Origin: an uncultured Paracoccaceae bacterium
GTDB taxonomy: Bacteria > Pseudomonadota > Alphaproteobacteria > Rhodobacterales > Rhodobacteraceae
DNA: 64,000 bases
Direction of reading: 5' to 3'
Assembly (NCBI GenBank): GCA_947494675.1
Contig: CANLVP010000001.1
Span: forward strand, 372,001-436,000
The stretch's first letter is position 1, and each line of letters begins with the position of its first letter. The position numbers and the translations under genes were made by a program. This document shows, one piece after another, positions 28,829 through 38,269 of the stretch. Under the pieces are notes generated by a model. That model did no database searches. It was given only the letters and a program-made list of their open reading frames with translations, and was not told the origin of the DNA.

Positions 28829-29386
28829 ATGTCCATTTTGAAACGCGGAATGAAGGGCGCACCGGTCAAACGGTTGCAGGAAAAGCTGGGCATCGATGCC
28901 GACGGCGATTTTGGCCCCGGCACGGAACGCGCGCTCAAGGCCTACCAGAAAGAGAACGGCTTGGCTGTCGATGGTATCGCCGGCCCTGACACCTTTACGG
29001 TGATTGGCCTGCCAGAGCTTATCTTGCTGCGCGTCGGCTCTCGCGGTGAAGCAGTCAAACTGTTGCAGTCTGACCTTGGCATCGACGCCGACGGGAAATT
29101 CGGACCCGGTACCAAGAAGGCCGTGCAAGCCTTTCAGACCGCCAAAGGCCTGCCCGCCGATGGCATCGCTGGCCCCAACACCTTGTCGCAAATGCTGATG
29201 TTTGCAGGAATGATGACACCGCAGACGGTAAAACTGGCTGAGGTCCAACCCGAAGAAGAACACTTCGAAAGCGAGCCCCTGCCAGAAGTCAAAGGTGTTG
29301 AGCCGGTCAAAGGCGAAACCATCGAAGTCGCTGAAACCTCAGAAGAAAAATCAGTCTGGGGCAAAGTCAAAGGCTGGTTCGGCTGA
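28829..29386 (+). CDS. Protein with two tandem peptidoglycan-binding domains, no signal peptide
   Basis: 185 residues from ATG 28829, with AGGAGA in front. Two PG_binding_1 modules lie at about residues 5-60 and 68-122; each contains the GIDADG(D/K)FGPGT(E/K)(R/K)A core and an LxxDGIAGPxT loop. The remaining 60 residues are acidic (EVQPEEEHFESEPLPEV) and end in the amphipathic VWGKVKGWFG. There is no export signal, no transmembrane helix and no catalytic domain, which is unusual for a cell-wall-binding module. It may be a structural partner, be exported in an unusual way, or bind another glycan. Confidence 0.8.
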   Translation: MSILKRGMKGAPVKRLQEKLGIDADGDFGPGTERALKAYQKENGLAVDGIAGPDTFTVIGLPELILLRVGSRGEAVKLLQSDLGIDADGKFGPGTKKAVQAFQTAKGLPADGIAGPNTLSQMLMFAGMMTPQTVKLAEVQPEEEHFESEPLPEVKGVEPVKGETIEVAETSEEKSVWGKVKGWFG

Positions 29387-29399
29387 CCCACCGGGCAGC

Positions 29400-29420
29400 C
29401 AAATCCTCACAGAGGATTTG
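29400..29420. terminator. First of two tandem perfect hairpins between convergent genes
   Basis: Arms CAAATCCTC and GAGGATTTG form a perfect 9-bp stem around the three-base loop ACA, 13 bases after the stop of the peptidoglycan-binding-domain gene. It can act on either strand. It has no T-tract but is AT-rich at its base. Confidence 0.5.
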
Positions 29421-29423
29421 TGG

Positions 29424-29446
29424 CCAGACTTTCCGCGAAAGTCTGG
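29424..29446. terminator. Second of two tandem perfect hairpins
   Basis: Arms CCAGACTTTC and GAAAGTCTGG form a perfect 10-bp stem around the loop CGC, three bases beyond the first hairpin and six bases before the lysS stop. The pair probably forms a bidirectional terminator or a repeat-type palindromic unit. Confidence 0.5.
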
Positions 29447-29452
29447 TCGCGC

Positions 29453-31036
29453 TCAGCTCTCTGCCAAGCGCCCTTCGATCAGCGCGATGGTCTCGTCCAC
29501 ACCGTAAAGCGCGATAAACCCGCCAAAACGCGGACCCTGCGACGCGCCCAAGAGCACCTCGTAGAGTGCGGTGAACCAACCGCGCAACGGGTCAAAATCA
29601 TGCGCCTTGCCCACGGCAAAGACCTCTGATTGCAGGGCTTCGGCGTCCAGACCGCCATCCCAGGCCTTGAGCCGCGCGACCAAGTCCTCCATCGCGGCAC
29701 GTTCCTTGGCATCGGGCGCGCGGTAAACCTTGGTGGGCTTCACAAAGTCATTGTAGTAGCGCACTGCAAACCCAGCCGCTTGATCCATCTGCGGGTTCTT
29801 GTCCGCCGAAGCCTCTGGCGCATATCGCTGAATGAACCCCCAAAGGGTATCCTTGTCCTCTGCCCCGGACACCGACGCCAGGTTCAGCAACATCGCAAAC
29901 GGCACCACCATATCGCTGGCAGGCACATTGTGGCCGTGAATGTGGAACACCGGGTTATTCATCCGCGCCGCTGCATCCTGATCGGCATAGGCCCGCAATT
30001 GCTGGTGATATTCGTCCACTGCTTTGGGGATCACGTCAAAATGCATCCGCTTAGCGGTCTTGGGCTTGAGATACATGAAATAGCTCAGGCTCTCGGTGCT
30101 GGCATAGGTCAGCCACTCATCGATTGATATCCCATTGCCCGAGGACTTTGAAATCTTCTGGCCATTCTCGTCCAGAAACAGCTCATAGCTGAAATGCTCC
30201 GGCTTCTTACCGCCCAAAATCTCGCAAATCCGGTCATAGATCGCGGTATTGGTGGCGTGTTCTTTGCCGTACATCTCAAAATCAACGTCCAGCGCCGCCC
30301 AGCGCGCGCCGAAATCGGGCTTCCACTGCAGTTTGACGTTGCCGCCTGTCACGGGCAGCGTCCATTCCTTGCCGTCTTCGTCATCGAAGGTGACGGTGTG
30401 GTTCACCCCATCCACGTTCTTCATCGGCACATAAAGCACCCGGCCCGTCTCTGGATGGATCGGCAGGAAAATCGAATAGGTCGCGGCACGTTCTTCGCGC
30501 AGCGACTTCAGCATCACTTTCATCACATCGTCGTAGCGCTCTGCCGCACGTTTCAGTACCGCATCAAACTGACCAGAGCGATAAAACTCACGGGCCGAAT
30601 AAAACTCATACTGGAACCCAAAGGTGTCCAGAAACCGCCGCAACATGGCGTTGTTATGGTGACCAAAGCTCTCGAACTCGCCAAAAGGATCGGGCACGCT
30701 GGTCAACGGCTTGTGCATATGATCGGCCAGCATGTCCTGCTTGGGCACATTGCCCGGCACCTTGCGCATGCCGTCCAGATCGTCCGAGAAACAGATCAAC
30801 TTGGTGGGGATGTCGGAAATCACCTCAAACGCGCGGCGGATCATCGTTGTGCGCAGCACCTCACCAAAGGTGCCGATATGCGGCAGGCCCGACGGCCCAT
30901 AGCCGGTTTCAAACAGCACATGATCCTTGCCAGAGGCTTCCACCCGTTTGAGCAGGCGGCGTGCTTCTTCAAAGGGCCACGCCTTGGAATTCATCGCTGC
31001 ATCACGCAAACTGCTCATCGGAAAATCTCGCTTCAT
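29453..31036 (-). CDS. lysS: Lysyl-tRNA synthetase, class I
   Basis: 527 residues. This is the class I (LysK) type of lysyl-tRNA synthetase found in archaea, alphaproteobacteria and some others. The HIGH-like HIGT is at residues 53-56 in [15 protein letters not shown], and the KMSKS-like KISKS is at 294-298. The enzyme charges tRNA-Lys in the cytosol. The ATG at 31036 is preceded by GGGG; a second ATG six codons in is also possible. It is divergent from the terB-like gene. No class II LysRS is seen in the window. Confidence 0.95.
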   Translation of the reverse strand: MKRDFPMSSLRDAAMNSKAWPFEEARRLLKRVEASGKDHVLFETGYGPSGLPHIGTFGEVLRTTMIRRAFEVISDIPTKLICFSDDLDGMRKVPGNVPKQDMLADHMHKPLTSVPDPFGEFESFGHHNNAMLRRFLDTFGFQYEFYSAREFYRSGQFDAVLKRAAERYDDVMKVMLKSLREERAATYSIFLPIHPETGRVLYVPMKNVDGVNHTVTFDDEDGKEWTLPVTGGNVKLQWKPDFGARWAALDVDFEMYGKEHATNTAIYDRICEILGGKKPEHFSYELFLDENGQKISKSSGNGISIDEWLTYASTESLSYFMYLKPKTAKRMHFDVIPKAVDEYHQQLRAYADQDAAARMNNPVFHIHGHNVPASDMVVPFAMLLNLASVSGAEDKDTLWGFIQRYAPEASADKNPQMDQAAGFAVRYYNDFVKPTKVYRAPDAKERAAMEDLVARLKAWDGGLDAEALQSEVFAVGKAHDFDPLRGWFTALYEVLLGASQGPRFGGFIALYGVDETIALIEGRLAES

Positions 31037-31129
31037 CTGTGATCCCCATGATCACATCCGCGCACTCCCTATTGCGGCAGCCCGCCCTCGTCAATAAATG
31101 GGATGTATTGGCGACAAAAGGACAGCCCC

Positions 31130-31549
31130 ATGACCAGTGAACACCCCATGTCAGCGCAGGATGCCCTTGCCGCCCTGATGATCGCCGTCTCAGCGTCTGA
31201 CGCGGACATCCGTACGGCAGAGCTGATCAAGATCAACAACATGATCAACAACCTGCCGGTTTTTGCTGATTACGACACCGATCACCTGTCGCGTTTGACC
31301 CAGATGGTCTTTGACCTCTTTGAACAGGAAGACGGGCTCGAGGCGCTTTTTGGCCTGCTGCGCGAGTGCTTGCCCGAGAAACTGAACGAAACAGCCTATG
31401 CGATGGCCTGCGACGTGGCCGCCGCCGATGGTGCCATTCGCGACAACGAAGCGCGGATGCTCGAAGAAATTCGATATGAGCTGAATATCGACCGCCTGCA
31501 CGCCGCCGCCATCGAACGCGGCTCGCGCGCCCGGCACATGACGCTCTAG
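31130..31549 (+). CDS. TerB-family tellurite resistance-like protein
   Basis: 139 residues from ATG 31130, which has AAAGGA upstream. The all-helical protein has the TerB pattern: ALAALMIAVSASDADIRTAE and later MACDVAAADGAIRDNEARML, two acidic helix-loop elements that in TerB bind metal ions. Despite the family name, single TerB proteins outside a ter operon have no shown tellurite role. It is convergent with dacB, with only four bases between the stops. Confidence 0.85.
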   Translation: MTSEHPMSAQDALAALMIAVSASDADIRTAELIKINNMINNLPVFADYDTDHLSRLTQMVFDLFEQEDGLEALFGLLRECLPEKLNETAYAMACDVAAADGAIRDNEARMLEEIRYELNIDRLHAAAIERGSRARHMTL

Positions 31550-31553
31550 GCCG

Positions 31554-33080
31554 CTAGTCCGCCGCCACTTCCGCCGTTTCAAGCGCCTGCACATCACCCA
31601 TACGCATCCAGCGTTGTAGGATCACTTGCTGCAACCGCTTGGCTTTGGTGTTGAACGTGATCGACCCGTTGGGCCGCTCATCACCCGCTGCTTTGCCCCG
31701 CTCGCGGGCTTCCAGATCAGCGGCAAAGAACGCGAACGTCAGTGTCCGCCCCCCCGCCGTCGTCAGATAGCCCGCCAGGGTCGAGACAAAGTTCAGCGTC
31801 CCCGTCTTGGCGCGTACCTCACCCGGTGGCGAAGACAGCGGCCGCCCTTCGGCATCGCGCATCACAATGTCCTTGAGGATCGGCGCAAGTGTGCTTTGCA
31901 CCCCATCCGCGTTCAGCAAGCTCACCATATCACCCGCACTGATCCGGGACGCATCGCCCAGGCCCGAATGGTCGACGAATTCCGGCAAAATGCCCGCGCG
32001 GTCCTTGGTCCACCGCGTCATACCCAGTGCAGAGGTGCGCAATCCGCGCTGCGCGCCACTGATCTTTGTGCTGGCCGTCATGCCCGCAGCCTCGGCCGTC
32101 AGATTGGTGGAAAACCGCAGCATATCGCGCATCACACGGGTCAGTTCCGGGCTTTGATGGCTGGCGATCACCTGTGCCGCAGGCAAATCCGTGACACGCT
32201 CCGCCGCAGGCAAGACAACGCCATGCTCCTTCATGAACGTCCGAAACACATCGCCCGCATAAAGCGCGGGATACCGCACCGGCAGCCACCGCGACCCCGA
32301 ACCACCCAGCGCACCGCGCGCCACGCTCCATTCATCCACGCCGCCGCCGTCGCGATAGGCGTAAACGGGCGTGGTCCGATCCGCCAACCGCATCTTGGCC
32401 ATATTCACCACAGGCCGAAGCGTTTCACTGCGCGCATCCATCGCAACGGTGTAGGTGCTGCCCTCGCGCTTCCACTCAAAATGGACCCGGTTAAAGTTCA
32501 GGTTCAGTCCTGAGACCGCCGGATTATATCCCAGATGATCTAACTGGGCTTCGTCAATCTCCTCAACCCCCCGCAGCGCTGCCCCCCAGACCAGGAACCG
32601 CCCTGTCACCTCTATGATGCCCGTCGCCTTCAAGGTCTCTGACAAGGCGTATAGGTCATCGGTCAACAGGTTTGGATCGCCGCCACCTGCCAGAATCAGA
32701 TCACCGTCCAACCGGCCATCAATCACAGGCGACGTCGCATAAACATCTGTCTTGAAACGATAATCCCCGCCCAAGGCCTCGATCGCGTAGAGCGCAGTTA
32801 CAGCCTTGGTCACACTCGCAGGCGGGCGCGGATTGGCGCCATCAATGGCCTCCAGCACTTCGCCCGTCGTGGCATCCGCGATCACAAATCCAACCTGCCC
32901 GGCAAGCCCGGACGCCGCGATCATCTCGCCTATATCCGCGCGCGCACGCGGCCGCACTCGGGGCAAATCGCTCTGCCGTGCCTGCGGACGCACAGAGGTC
33001 AGCGGCGCATTTGCCAGTGCCGTGGTGCCATATAGGCCAAGCCCCGCGATCACCGCGCGCCGTGTCAAATGGTGTGTCAT
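31554..33080 (-). CDS. dacB: D-Ala-D-Ala carboxypeptidase/endopeptidase, PBP4 type (S13)
   Basis: 508 residues. The catalytic SxxK is S89-x-x-K92 in PPASVTKAVTALYA, the second motif is SxN in RFSTNLTAEA, and the third is KTG in RAKTGTLNFVS. This is the S13 family, low-molecular-weight PBP class C, which trims or cuts peptide cross-links in the periplasm. The N-terminus LTRRAVIAGLGLYGTTALAN has a twin-arginine-like pair and a signal peptide; Tat or Sec export cannot be settled by eye. Domain insertion length is normal for dacB. Confidence 0.93.
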   Translation of the reverse strand: MTHHLTRRAVIAGLGLYGTTALANAPLTSVRPQARQSDLPRVRPRARADIGEMIAASGLAGQVGFVIADATTGEVLEAIDGANPRPPASVTKAVTALYAIEALGGDYRFKTDVYATSPVIDGRLDGDLILAGGGDPNLLTDDLYALSETLKATGIIEVTGRFLVWGAALRGVEEIDEAQLDHLGYNPAVSGLNLNFNRVHFEWKREGSTYTVAMDARSETLRPVVNMAKMRLADRTTPVYAYRDGGGVDEWSVARGALGGSGSRWLPVRYPALYAGDVFRTFMKEHGVVLPAAERVTDLPAAQVIASHQSPELTRVMRDMLRFSTNLTAEAAGMTASTKISGAQRGLRTSALGMTRWTKDRAGILPEFVDHSGLGDASRISAGDMVSLLNADGVQSTLAPILKDIVMRDAEGRPLSSPPGEVRAKTGTLNFVSTLAGYLTTAGGRTLTFAFFAADLEARERGKAAGDERPNGSITFNTKAKRLQQVILQRWMRMGDVQALETAEVAAD

Positions 33081-33133
33081 AGGACGACCCTAGCCATGGG
33101 ATTGTCAGACATTCAACCGACCTTTCATCACAG

Positions 33134-33736
33134 TCACGAAACCCAGCCGCCGCCTTGGCGGATGGCCGTCGATGACGCGCTGTCCATCGGCAAATTGACG
33201 AAACACCAAGCAGGCGTCGCAGCCCGTGGCAAGAGATGCGCCGCACGCGATGGAATCTTGGCGGACCGGTAAACCCGTGCGGCCTTGGAAAGTCGCGCCG
33301 CAACCCTGTCACCGGGCCGCGCGAGCACGCCAATCGGCACCTGCTCCATGATTCCCCGCCAATTTTGCCAGTGATGAAACTGAACCAAATTATCTGCCCC
33401 CATAAGCCATACAAACTGCACATGAGGATAGCATTTCTGCAACGCGGCAAGCGTCTGTGCGGTGTAGCGTGTGCCCAATTCCGCTTCGATCCCCGTAACC
33501 GTGACAGCAGGGTGCCGCATCAGGTTTTTTGCAACTTCAATCCTCGTCGCCAGTGGCGCAGGTCCCTGCGATTTCAACGGATTACCGGGGGTCACCAGCC
33601 ACCACACCTGATCCAATCCGAACCGTGTTAGGGCCGCTTTTGTGATGTGTACATGCCCGCTGTGCGGGGGGTCAAACGACCCTCCAAGCAGCCCTATGGT
33701 TTGGCCGTGACCAGCTATTGGAAACCCCTGTTTCAT
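33134..33736 (-). CDS. nadD: Nicotinate-nucleotide adenylyltransferase
   Basis: 200 residues from ATG 33736. [22 protein letters not shown] holds the GSFDPxHxGH nucleotidyltransferase motif, and TPGNPLKSQ and [12 protein letters not shown] are the usual NadD blocks. SSTAIR near the C-terminus is the ISSTxIR signature. It adenylates nicotinate mononucleotide, the step just before the NAD synthetase encoded at 48.2 kb. It is divergent from the GGDEF gene with a 71-bp gap. Confidence 0.95.
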   Translation of the reverse strand: MKQGFPIAGHGQTIGLLGGSFDPPHSGHVHITKAALTRFGLDQVWWLVTPGNPLKSQGPAPLATRIEVAKNLMRHPAVTVTGIEAELGTRYTAQTLAALQKCYPHVQFVWLMGADNLVQFHHWQNWRGIMEQVPIGVLARPGDRVAARLSKAARVYRSAKIPSRAAHLLPRAATPAWCFVNLPMDSASSTAIRQGGGWVS

Positions 33737-33807
33737 TGGGCGTCTAAAGCAGGCCCAAAGGCAGTCTGTAAAGTGCAAAGTGGTGCAAAATCGGGCGGAT
33801 TAACGCT

Positions 33808-35769
33808 GTGGAAAGGGATTGGTGGTTACAGGTGGTGGCTCATAACATCGGACCCGCCATGCTCGTATTGTATTCGATTATTGCCGTTCTGTTGATCGGT
33901 TGTGCGACACTTTTTTTCATGCAGCGTGCCGCGCTCACCCGTGCGCGCCTGAGTGAGGCCAACCTGTCAGCTCTGAAAAAATCGGCCGCCGCCGAACGCA
34001 AGGATGCGGCCTTCTATCGGATTGCCTGTTCGGATACGGACGATGGCTTGGTCATTCAGGGGCTGAATGGCCGCATTCTGTGGGTGAACCCCGCCTATTG
34101 CGACATCATGGGCTACCCGGCGGAAGAGGTTTTGGGCCGCAATCCAATGGAATTTGCCATGCGTCCCGAAGACAAGCCCAGCGATGATTTTATCAAGAAT
34201 TTTCAATACAAACGCGACGACCCAAATTGGGGCCGCCTTTCGCTTTACAGGTCGGTGCGCAAAGATGGTGAAGAGTTCTGGAACCAGATCAGGGTGTCTT
34301 ATCATCAAGACGTGGATGGCGGCGAATATGTGATCCTCGTTTGCCGCGATGTCACTGAAGAGGTCGACCGCGAATCCCAATTGCGCGAAAAATCCGACGC
34401 CCTCGCCCATGTTGCTGCCCATGACGATCTGACGGGTGCCGCAAACCGGGCCAATATGATGCAGTTCACCCAAGCCGCACTGGAGAACGCAAAACAAAAC
34501 GGGTCGATGATCGGCCTGCTTCAGATCGACCTCGACAAGTTCAAGGACGTCAATGACACCTATGGTCATTCCGCGGGCGATGCCGTTTTGCGTCACATCA
34601 CCGACCACATTTCCCGGACGTTGCGCAAAACCGATTTGTTGGCACGCATGGGCGGGGACGAATTTGTCGCCGTTTGCACCCAATTCAGCAGCGTGGAAGA
34701 GCTCAAACGATTGGGGGTGGCACTTGTCGATAGCGTGAAAGAACCCTTGATCTTTGAGGGGCACAAGATTGTGCCTTCGATCAGCATAGGTGCTGCCATT
34801 TCTGAACGCGGTGGCACAGATGTGGATGATCTGCTCAAGCGGGCGGACTATGCGCTATATAAGGTGAAACGCGCGGGTCGCGGTCATGTGGCCGTTTACG
34901 ACAAGGCCCTGCACAAATCCGTCCAACGCAAGTCGCGCCGCTCGGATGAGTTGCAGCGCGCCATCCTGAACGATCAAATCACATTCCAGTTCCAACCAAC
35001 CATTGAGATTGCGACAGGCCGTATCTGCTCACTCGAGGCATTGGCGCGCTGGACGGACGCCGATGGCGTGACCCACGATGCCGAGGACTTCCTCGATATG
35101 GCACGCGATCTTGGCAATCTCGCCCACATCGACACCGCCGCCATGAAAGCGGCTGTCGCGCTTCAAGCCCAGGTAAATGAGGCGGGGATCAAGAAATTGA
35201 TCACCGGATTCAACGCCTCAGAGGACTTCTTTGCCCATACCGACTACCTGTCCTCACTTCAGTCATCGACACGCAAACATCGCGTCGATGCAACAGACCT
35301 GCGGATTGAGCTGCCCCAATCTCTGGTCTTTGGCGCCCAGGCAGGTGACACGAAAAAGTCTGAGGTGATCTCTGACCTGCACGCTGCAGGTTTTGGGACG
35401 ATCCTTGATAGTTTTGATGCTGGCTTTGCAGGGCTTCTCCAGATGGGCGCGCTCAATATGTCAGGCTTTAAGACGGCCCCGCAATTTTCGCAGGCCCTTG
35501 CCGAAAGCACGACGACCCAAAAGGCAATGCGCATGATTAATGAGCTTGCCGCCGATATGTCACTGGTCGGCATCGTCTTGGGTATCGAAAGCCAAGATGC
35601 TTATGATGCGCTCACGGCGGCTGGCGCGCTTTATGCGCAAGGGAACTGGATCGCAGCACCTATCCCGGCTGAAGACGTCATTGATTGGCTCAAGACCCAT
35701 CAATCCACCGACGGGTCAGCGAACATTCTGCATCGGCAATTGCCCCCGGACCAACGCATCGCTATCTAG
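33808..35769 (+). CDS. PAS-GGDEF-EAL protein; EAL domain degenerate
   Basis: 653 residues from GTG 33808 (ATG 33859 would lose part of the N-terminus). One membrane helix (about 18-38) leads to a PAS domain (about 70-185), then GGDEF (about 195-365) and EAL (about 380-630). The GGDEF motif (282-286) and the RxxD inhibitory site (RKTD, 273-276) are intact, so cyclic di-GMP synthesis is likely. In the EAL part, EAL (410-412) is kept, but DDFG is D534-S-F-D, KID is K555-T-A, and AEGVE is V590-L-G-I-E. Metal and catalytic residues are therefore missing, and this half is probably a non-catalytic sensor or binder. Confidence 0.88.
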   Translation: MERDWWLQVVAHNIGPAMLVLYSIIAVLLIGCATLFFMQRAALTRARLSEANLSALKKSAAAERKDAAFYRIACSDTDDGLVIQGLNGRILWVNPAYCDIMGYPAEEVLGRNPMEFAMRPEDKPSDDFIKNFQYKRDDPNWGRLSLYRSVRKDGEEFWNQIRVSYHQDVDGGEYVILVCRDVTEEVDRESQLREKSDALAHVAAHDDLTGAANRANMMQFTQAALENAKQNGSMIGLLQIDLDKFKDVNDTYGHSAGDAVLRHITDHISRTLRKTDLLARMGGDEFVAVCTQFSSVEELKRLGVALVDSVKEPLIFEGHKIVPSISIGAAISERGGTDVDDLLKRADYALYKVKRAGRGHVAVYDKALHKSVQRKSRRSDELQRAILNDQITFQFQPTIEIATGRICSLEALARWTDADGVTHDAEDFLDMARDLGNLAHIDTAAMKAAVALQAQVNEAGIKKLITGFNASEDFFAHTDYLSSLQSSTRKHRVDATDLRIELPQSLVFGAQAGDTKKSEVISDLHAAGFGTILDSFDAGFAGLLQMGALNMSGFKTAPQFSQALAESTTTQKAMRMINELAADMSLVGIVLGIESQDAYDALTAAGALYAQGNWIAAPIPAEDVIDWLKTHQSTDGSANILHRQLPPDQRIAI

Positions 35770-35802
35770 ACGCAAATATCCTTTGCAAGGTGAGCGTCGC
35801 AC

Positions 35803-37458
35803 ATGGCCAGCTATCAATTCGTCTACTTTATGGATGGCGTCTCAAAGACCTATCCCGGTGGCAAGAAAGTCTTTGAAAATATCCGCCTGAACTTCCTCCC
35901 CGGTGTCAAAATCGGCGTTGTCGGCGTCAACGGCACGGGTAAGTCGACGCTCATGCGGATCATGGCCGGCCAAGACAAGGACTTCGCCGGAGAAGCCTGG
36001 GCCGCCGAGGGCGCGCGTGTCGGCTATCTTCCGCAAGAGCCTGAACTGGATTCGAACCTCTCCGTTCGTGAAAACGTTATGCTTGGCGTTGCCGAAAAGA
36101 AGGCCGTGTTGGATCGCTACAACGAACTTGCCATGAACTATTCGGAAGAAACCGCCGAAGAGATGGCAAAGCTGCAAGACGAGATCGACGCGCAAAACCT
36201 CTGGGATCTCGACGCCCAGATCGACGTCAGCATGGAAGCGCTGCGCTGTCCGCCCGATGACGCCTCTGTTGAGACACTCTCGGGCGGTGAAAAACGCCGG
36301 GTCGCCCTGTGCAAACTCCTGCTTGAAGCGCCTGACATGTTGCTGTTGGACGAACCGACCAACCACCTTGACGCCGAAACCATCGCTTGGCTGCAACAAC
36401 ATTTGATTGATTACAAAGGCACAATCCTGATCGTCACCCACGACCGCTACTTTCTGGACGCCATCACTGGCTGGATCCTCGAACTCGACCGCGGGTCGGG
36501 TATCCCGCACGAAGGCAACTATTCCAGCTGGCTGGAAGCCAAGGCAAAGCGCCTTGAAAAAGAAGCCAAGGAAGACAAATCCAAACAGCGCACCCTCGAA
36601 CGCGAATTGGAATGGATGCGCCAAGGCGCAAAAGCCCGGCAAGCCAAATCCAAAGCTCGGATTCAGGCCTACAACGAACTCGCCAGCCAGTCCGAGCGTG
36701 ACAAAGTCGGCCGCGCGCAGATCATCATTCCCAACGGTCCGCGTCTTGGTGCCAAGGTGATCGAGGTTGCCAACATCAAGAAAGCCATGGGCGACAAGCT
36801 CTTGATCGAGGATTTGTCTTTTGACCTGCCCCCTGGCGGCATCGTCGGCGTCATCGGCCCCAACGGCGCAGGTAAATCAACCTTGTTCAGCATGCTCACC
36901 GGTCAAAACGAACCCGATGCCGGGACAGTGGAATACGGTGACACCGTGAAACTCGCTTACGTCGACCAATCCCGGGATGCGCTCAACCCAGACGCCACCG
37001 TCTGGGAAGAGGTCACAGGCGGCGCTGAAATCATCGAACTTGGCGACGCCTCCATGAACAGCCGCGCCTATTGCTCCGCCTTCAACTTTAAGGGCGGCGA
37101 TCAGCAGAAAAAAGTCGGGCTTTTGTCGGGTGGTGAGCGCAACCGCGTGCATATGGCCAAGCTCTTGAAATCAGGCGGCAATGTCTTGCTGCTTGACGAA
37201 CCGACCAACGATCTGGACGTCGAAACGCTCCGCGCCCTCGAAGACGCTCTCTCCAGCTTTGCGGGCTGTGCTGTTGTCATCAGCCACGACCGCTTCTTCC
37301 TTGACCGGATTTGCACGCATATCCTCGCGTTTGAGGGGGATGCCCATGTCGAATGGTTCCAAGGCAATTTTGAAGACTACGAAGAAGACAAAAAACGCCG
37401 CCTCGGTGCCGACGCGATGGAACCCAAGCGCATGAAACACAAAAAGTTCGTGCGATGA
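35803..37458 (+). CDS. ettA: Energy-dependent translational throttle protein EttA (ABC-F)
   Basis: 551 residues with two ABC ATPase cassettes and no membrane domain. Walker A sites are GVNGTGKST and GPNGAGKST, with signatures LSGGEKRRVAL and LSGGERNRVHM. Walker B motifs LLLDEPTNHLDAET and LLLDEPTNDLDVET are typical of ABC-F. The linker with a basic coiled coil (residues 245-300) is EttA-like. The protein binds the ribosomal E site and gates translation by ATP/ADP ratio. The stop overlaps the next gene as ATGA. Confidence 0.95.
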   Translation: MASYQFVYFMDGVSKTYPGGKKVFENIRLNFLPGVKIGVVGVNGTGKSTLMRIMAGQDKDFAGEAWAAEGARVGYLPQEPELDSNLSVRENVMLGVAEKKAVLDRYNELAMNYSEETAEEMAKLQDEIDAQNLWDLDAQIDVSMEALRCPPDDASVETLSGGEKRRVALCKLLLEAPDMLLLDEPTNHLDAETIAWLQQHLIDYKGTILIVTHDRYFLDAITGWILELDRGSGIPHEGNYSSWLEAKAKRLEKEAKEDKSKQRTLERELEWMRQGAKARQAKSKARIQAYNELASQSERDKVGRAQIIIPNGPRLGAKVIEVANIKKAMGDKLLIEDLSFDLPPGGIVGVIGPNGAGKSTLFSMLTGQNEPDAGTVEYGDTVKLAYVDQSRDALNPDATVWEEVTGGAEIIELGDASMNSRAYCSAFNFKGGDQQKKVGLLSGGERNRVHMAKLLKSGGNVLLLDEPTNDLDVETLRALEDALSSFAGCAVVISHDRFFLDRICTHILAFEGDAHVEWFQGNFEDYEEDKKRRLGADAMEPKRMKHKKFVR

Positions 37459-37811
37459 TCCAAGGCGTTCTTGCCGGCATCATATTTGCGCTCTTGATCT
37501 GGTGGTTTGGCCTGCCCTTGTCGGCGGGCGCTCATCCGTTTTGGGCGGAAAAGGTAATCTGGATCGGTGCGCCGATTGGAATGGTGGCCTTTTTTGTGAC
37601 CAAAGTCCTCGCCCCTATGCGCCAAGCCATTGTCGCCGCGATCATTCTGACCTTGGCAGGTGTGGCAGCATTCCAAGGTAAGGCCATTTTTGCCGCATCG
37701 TACGGCGAAAATGGGCTTGCCGGTCAGGCCTGGTTCATCGGCTGGATCACAACCTGCGCAGCGCTGACGCTCCTGATCGCTGCAATCGCGCGATGGTTTA
37801 GCACGCGTTAA
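37455..37811 (+). CDS. Small four-helix membrane protein
   Basis: 118 residues with four probable membrane helices (MIQGVLAGIIFALLIWWFGL; VIWIGAPIGMVAFFVTKVL; IVAAIILTLAGVAAF; WITTCAALTLLIAAIARWF). I recognise no family. The ATG overlaps the ettA stop as ATGA, so the two are coupled. An inner-membrane location is clear; the role is unknown. Confidence 0.7.
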   Translation: MIQGVLAGIIFALLIWWFGLPLSAGAHPFWAEKVIWIGAPIGMVAFFVTKVLAPMRQAIVAAIILTLAGVAAFQGKAIFAASYGENGLAGQAWFIGWITTCAALTLLIAAIARWFSTR

Positions 37812-37931
37812 CCATTCTTCAACTTTTGGCGCGGATTTACGAAATCCTCACCCTTCCCTGCCAACATCGCCTCATGACATCAGGGGTTCGCCTGCAGAAT
37901 GCTGGCCAACACCGCATGACACGGATGACAG

Positions 37932-38102
37932 ATGGGATTGATTCTTTTTGGCAGTGCTTTTGGCCTTTTCAGCGCTTTGGTCTGCGCGATCTTCGGCAAC
38001 ATCACCCTGGGTGAGGCTGCGCTGATTTACTGGATCGCGGGCACTACGGCCCCTGTTTTGCACGCCACGATCAGCGCGACCGCACCGGCGGTCTCTCGCT
38101 AA
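37932..38102 (+). CDS. Small hydrophobic ORF (56 aa)
   Basis: An open frame of 56 codons from ATG 37932 to TAA 38100-38102 encodes MGLILFGSAFGLFSALVCAI followed by a second hydrophobic stretch (AALIYWIAGTTAPVLHATIS). It has two membrane-segment candidates and lies alone in the 458-bp gap between the previous gene and the first cold-shock gene. The rest of that gap holds the cold-shock leader and no other gene. The ribosome site is weak. It is a plausible small membrane protein, but nothing beyond frame and hydrophobicity supports it. Confidence 0.45.
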   Translation: MGLILFGSAFGLFSALVCAIFGNITLGEAALIYWIAGTTAPVLHATISATAPAVSR

Positions 38103-38113
38103 CGACCTCTTTT

Positions 38114-38269
38114 TTCCTTGCTTTCTGGCACTTGGACCCCCATGTGGACCATGCAGACGTTATCCATCTCGACTCTACGTTTTCCTAAACAGGCGACGGC
38201 GCTCGATTATGCACTGACGACGCCAAGCCGCCGCAATCGTGCGGGCGGTCCCAAAAAAGGAAATACACG
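38114..38269 (+). promoter_or_regulatory. Promoter and leader of the first cold-shock gene
   Basis: TTCCTTGCTT at 38114-38123 holds the probable -35 (CTTGCT at 38117) and is shared almost exactly with the second cold-shock gene's upstream region. The leader also shares CTACGTT (38175) and GCACTGACGA (38211, 59 bases before the ATG). Long structured leaders are typical of CspA-type mRNAs, whose folding changes with temperature. AAAAAAGGAAA precedes the start codon. Confidence 0.45.
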
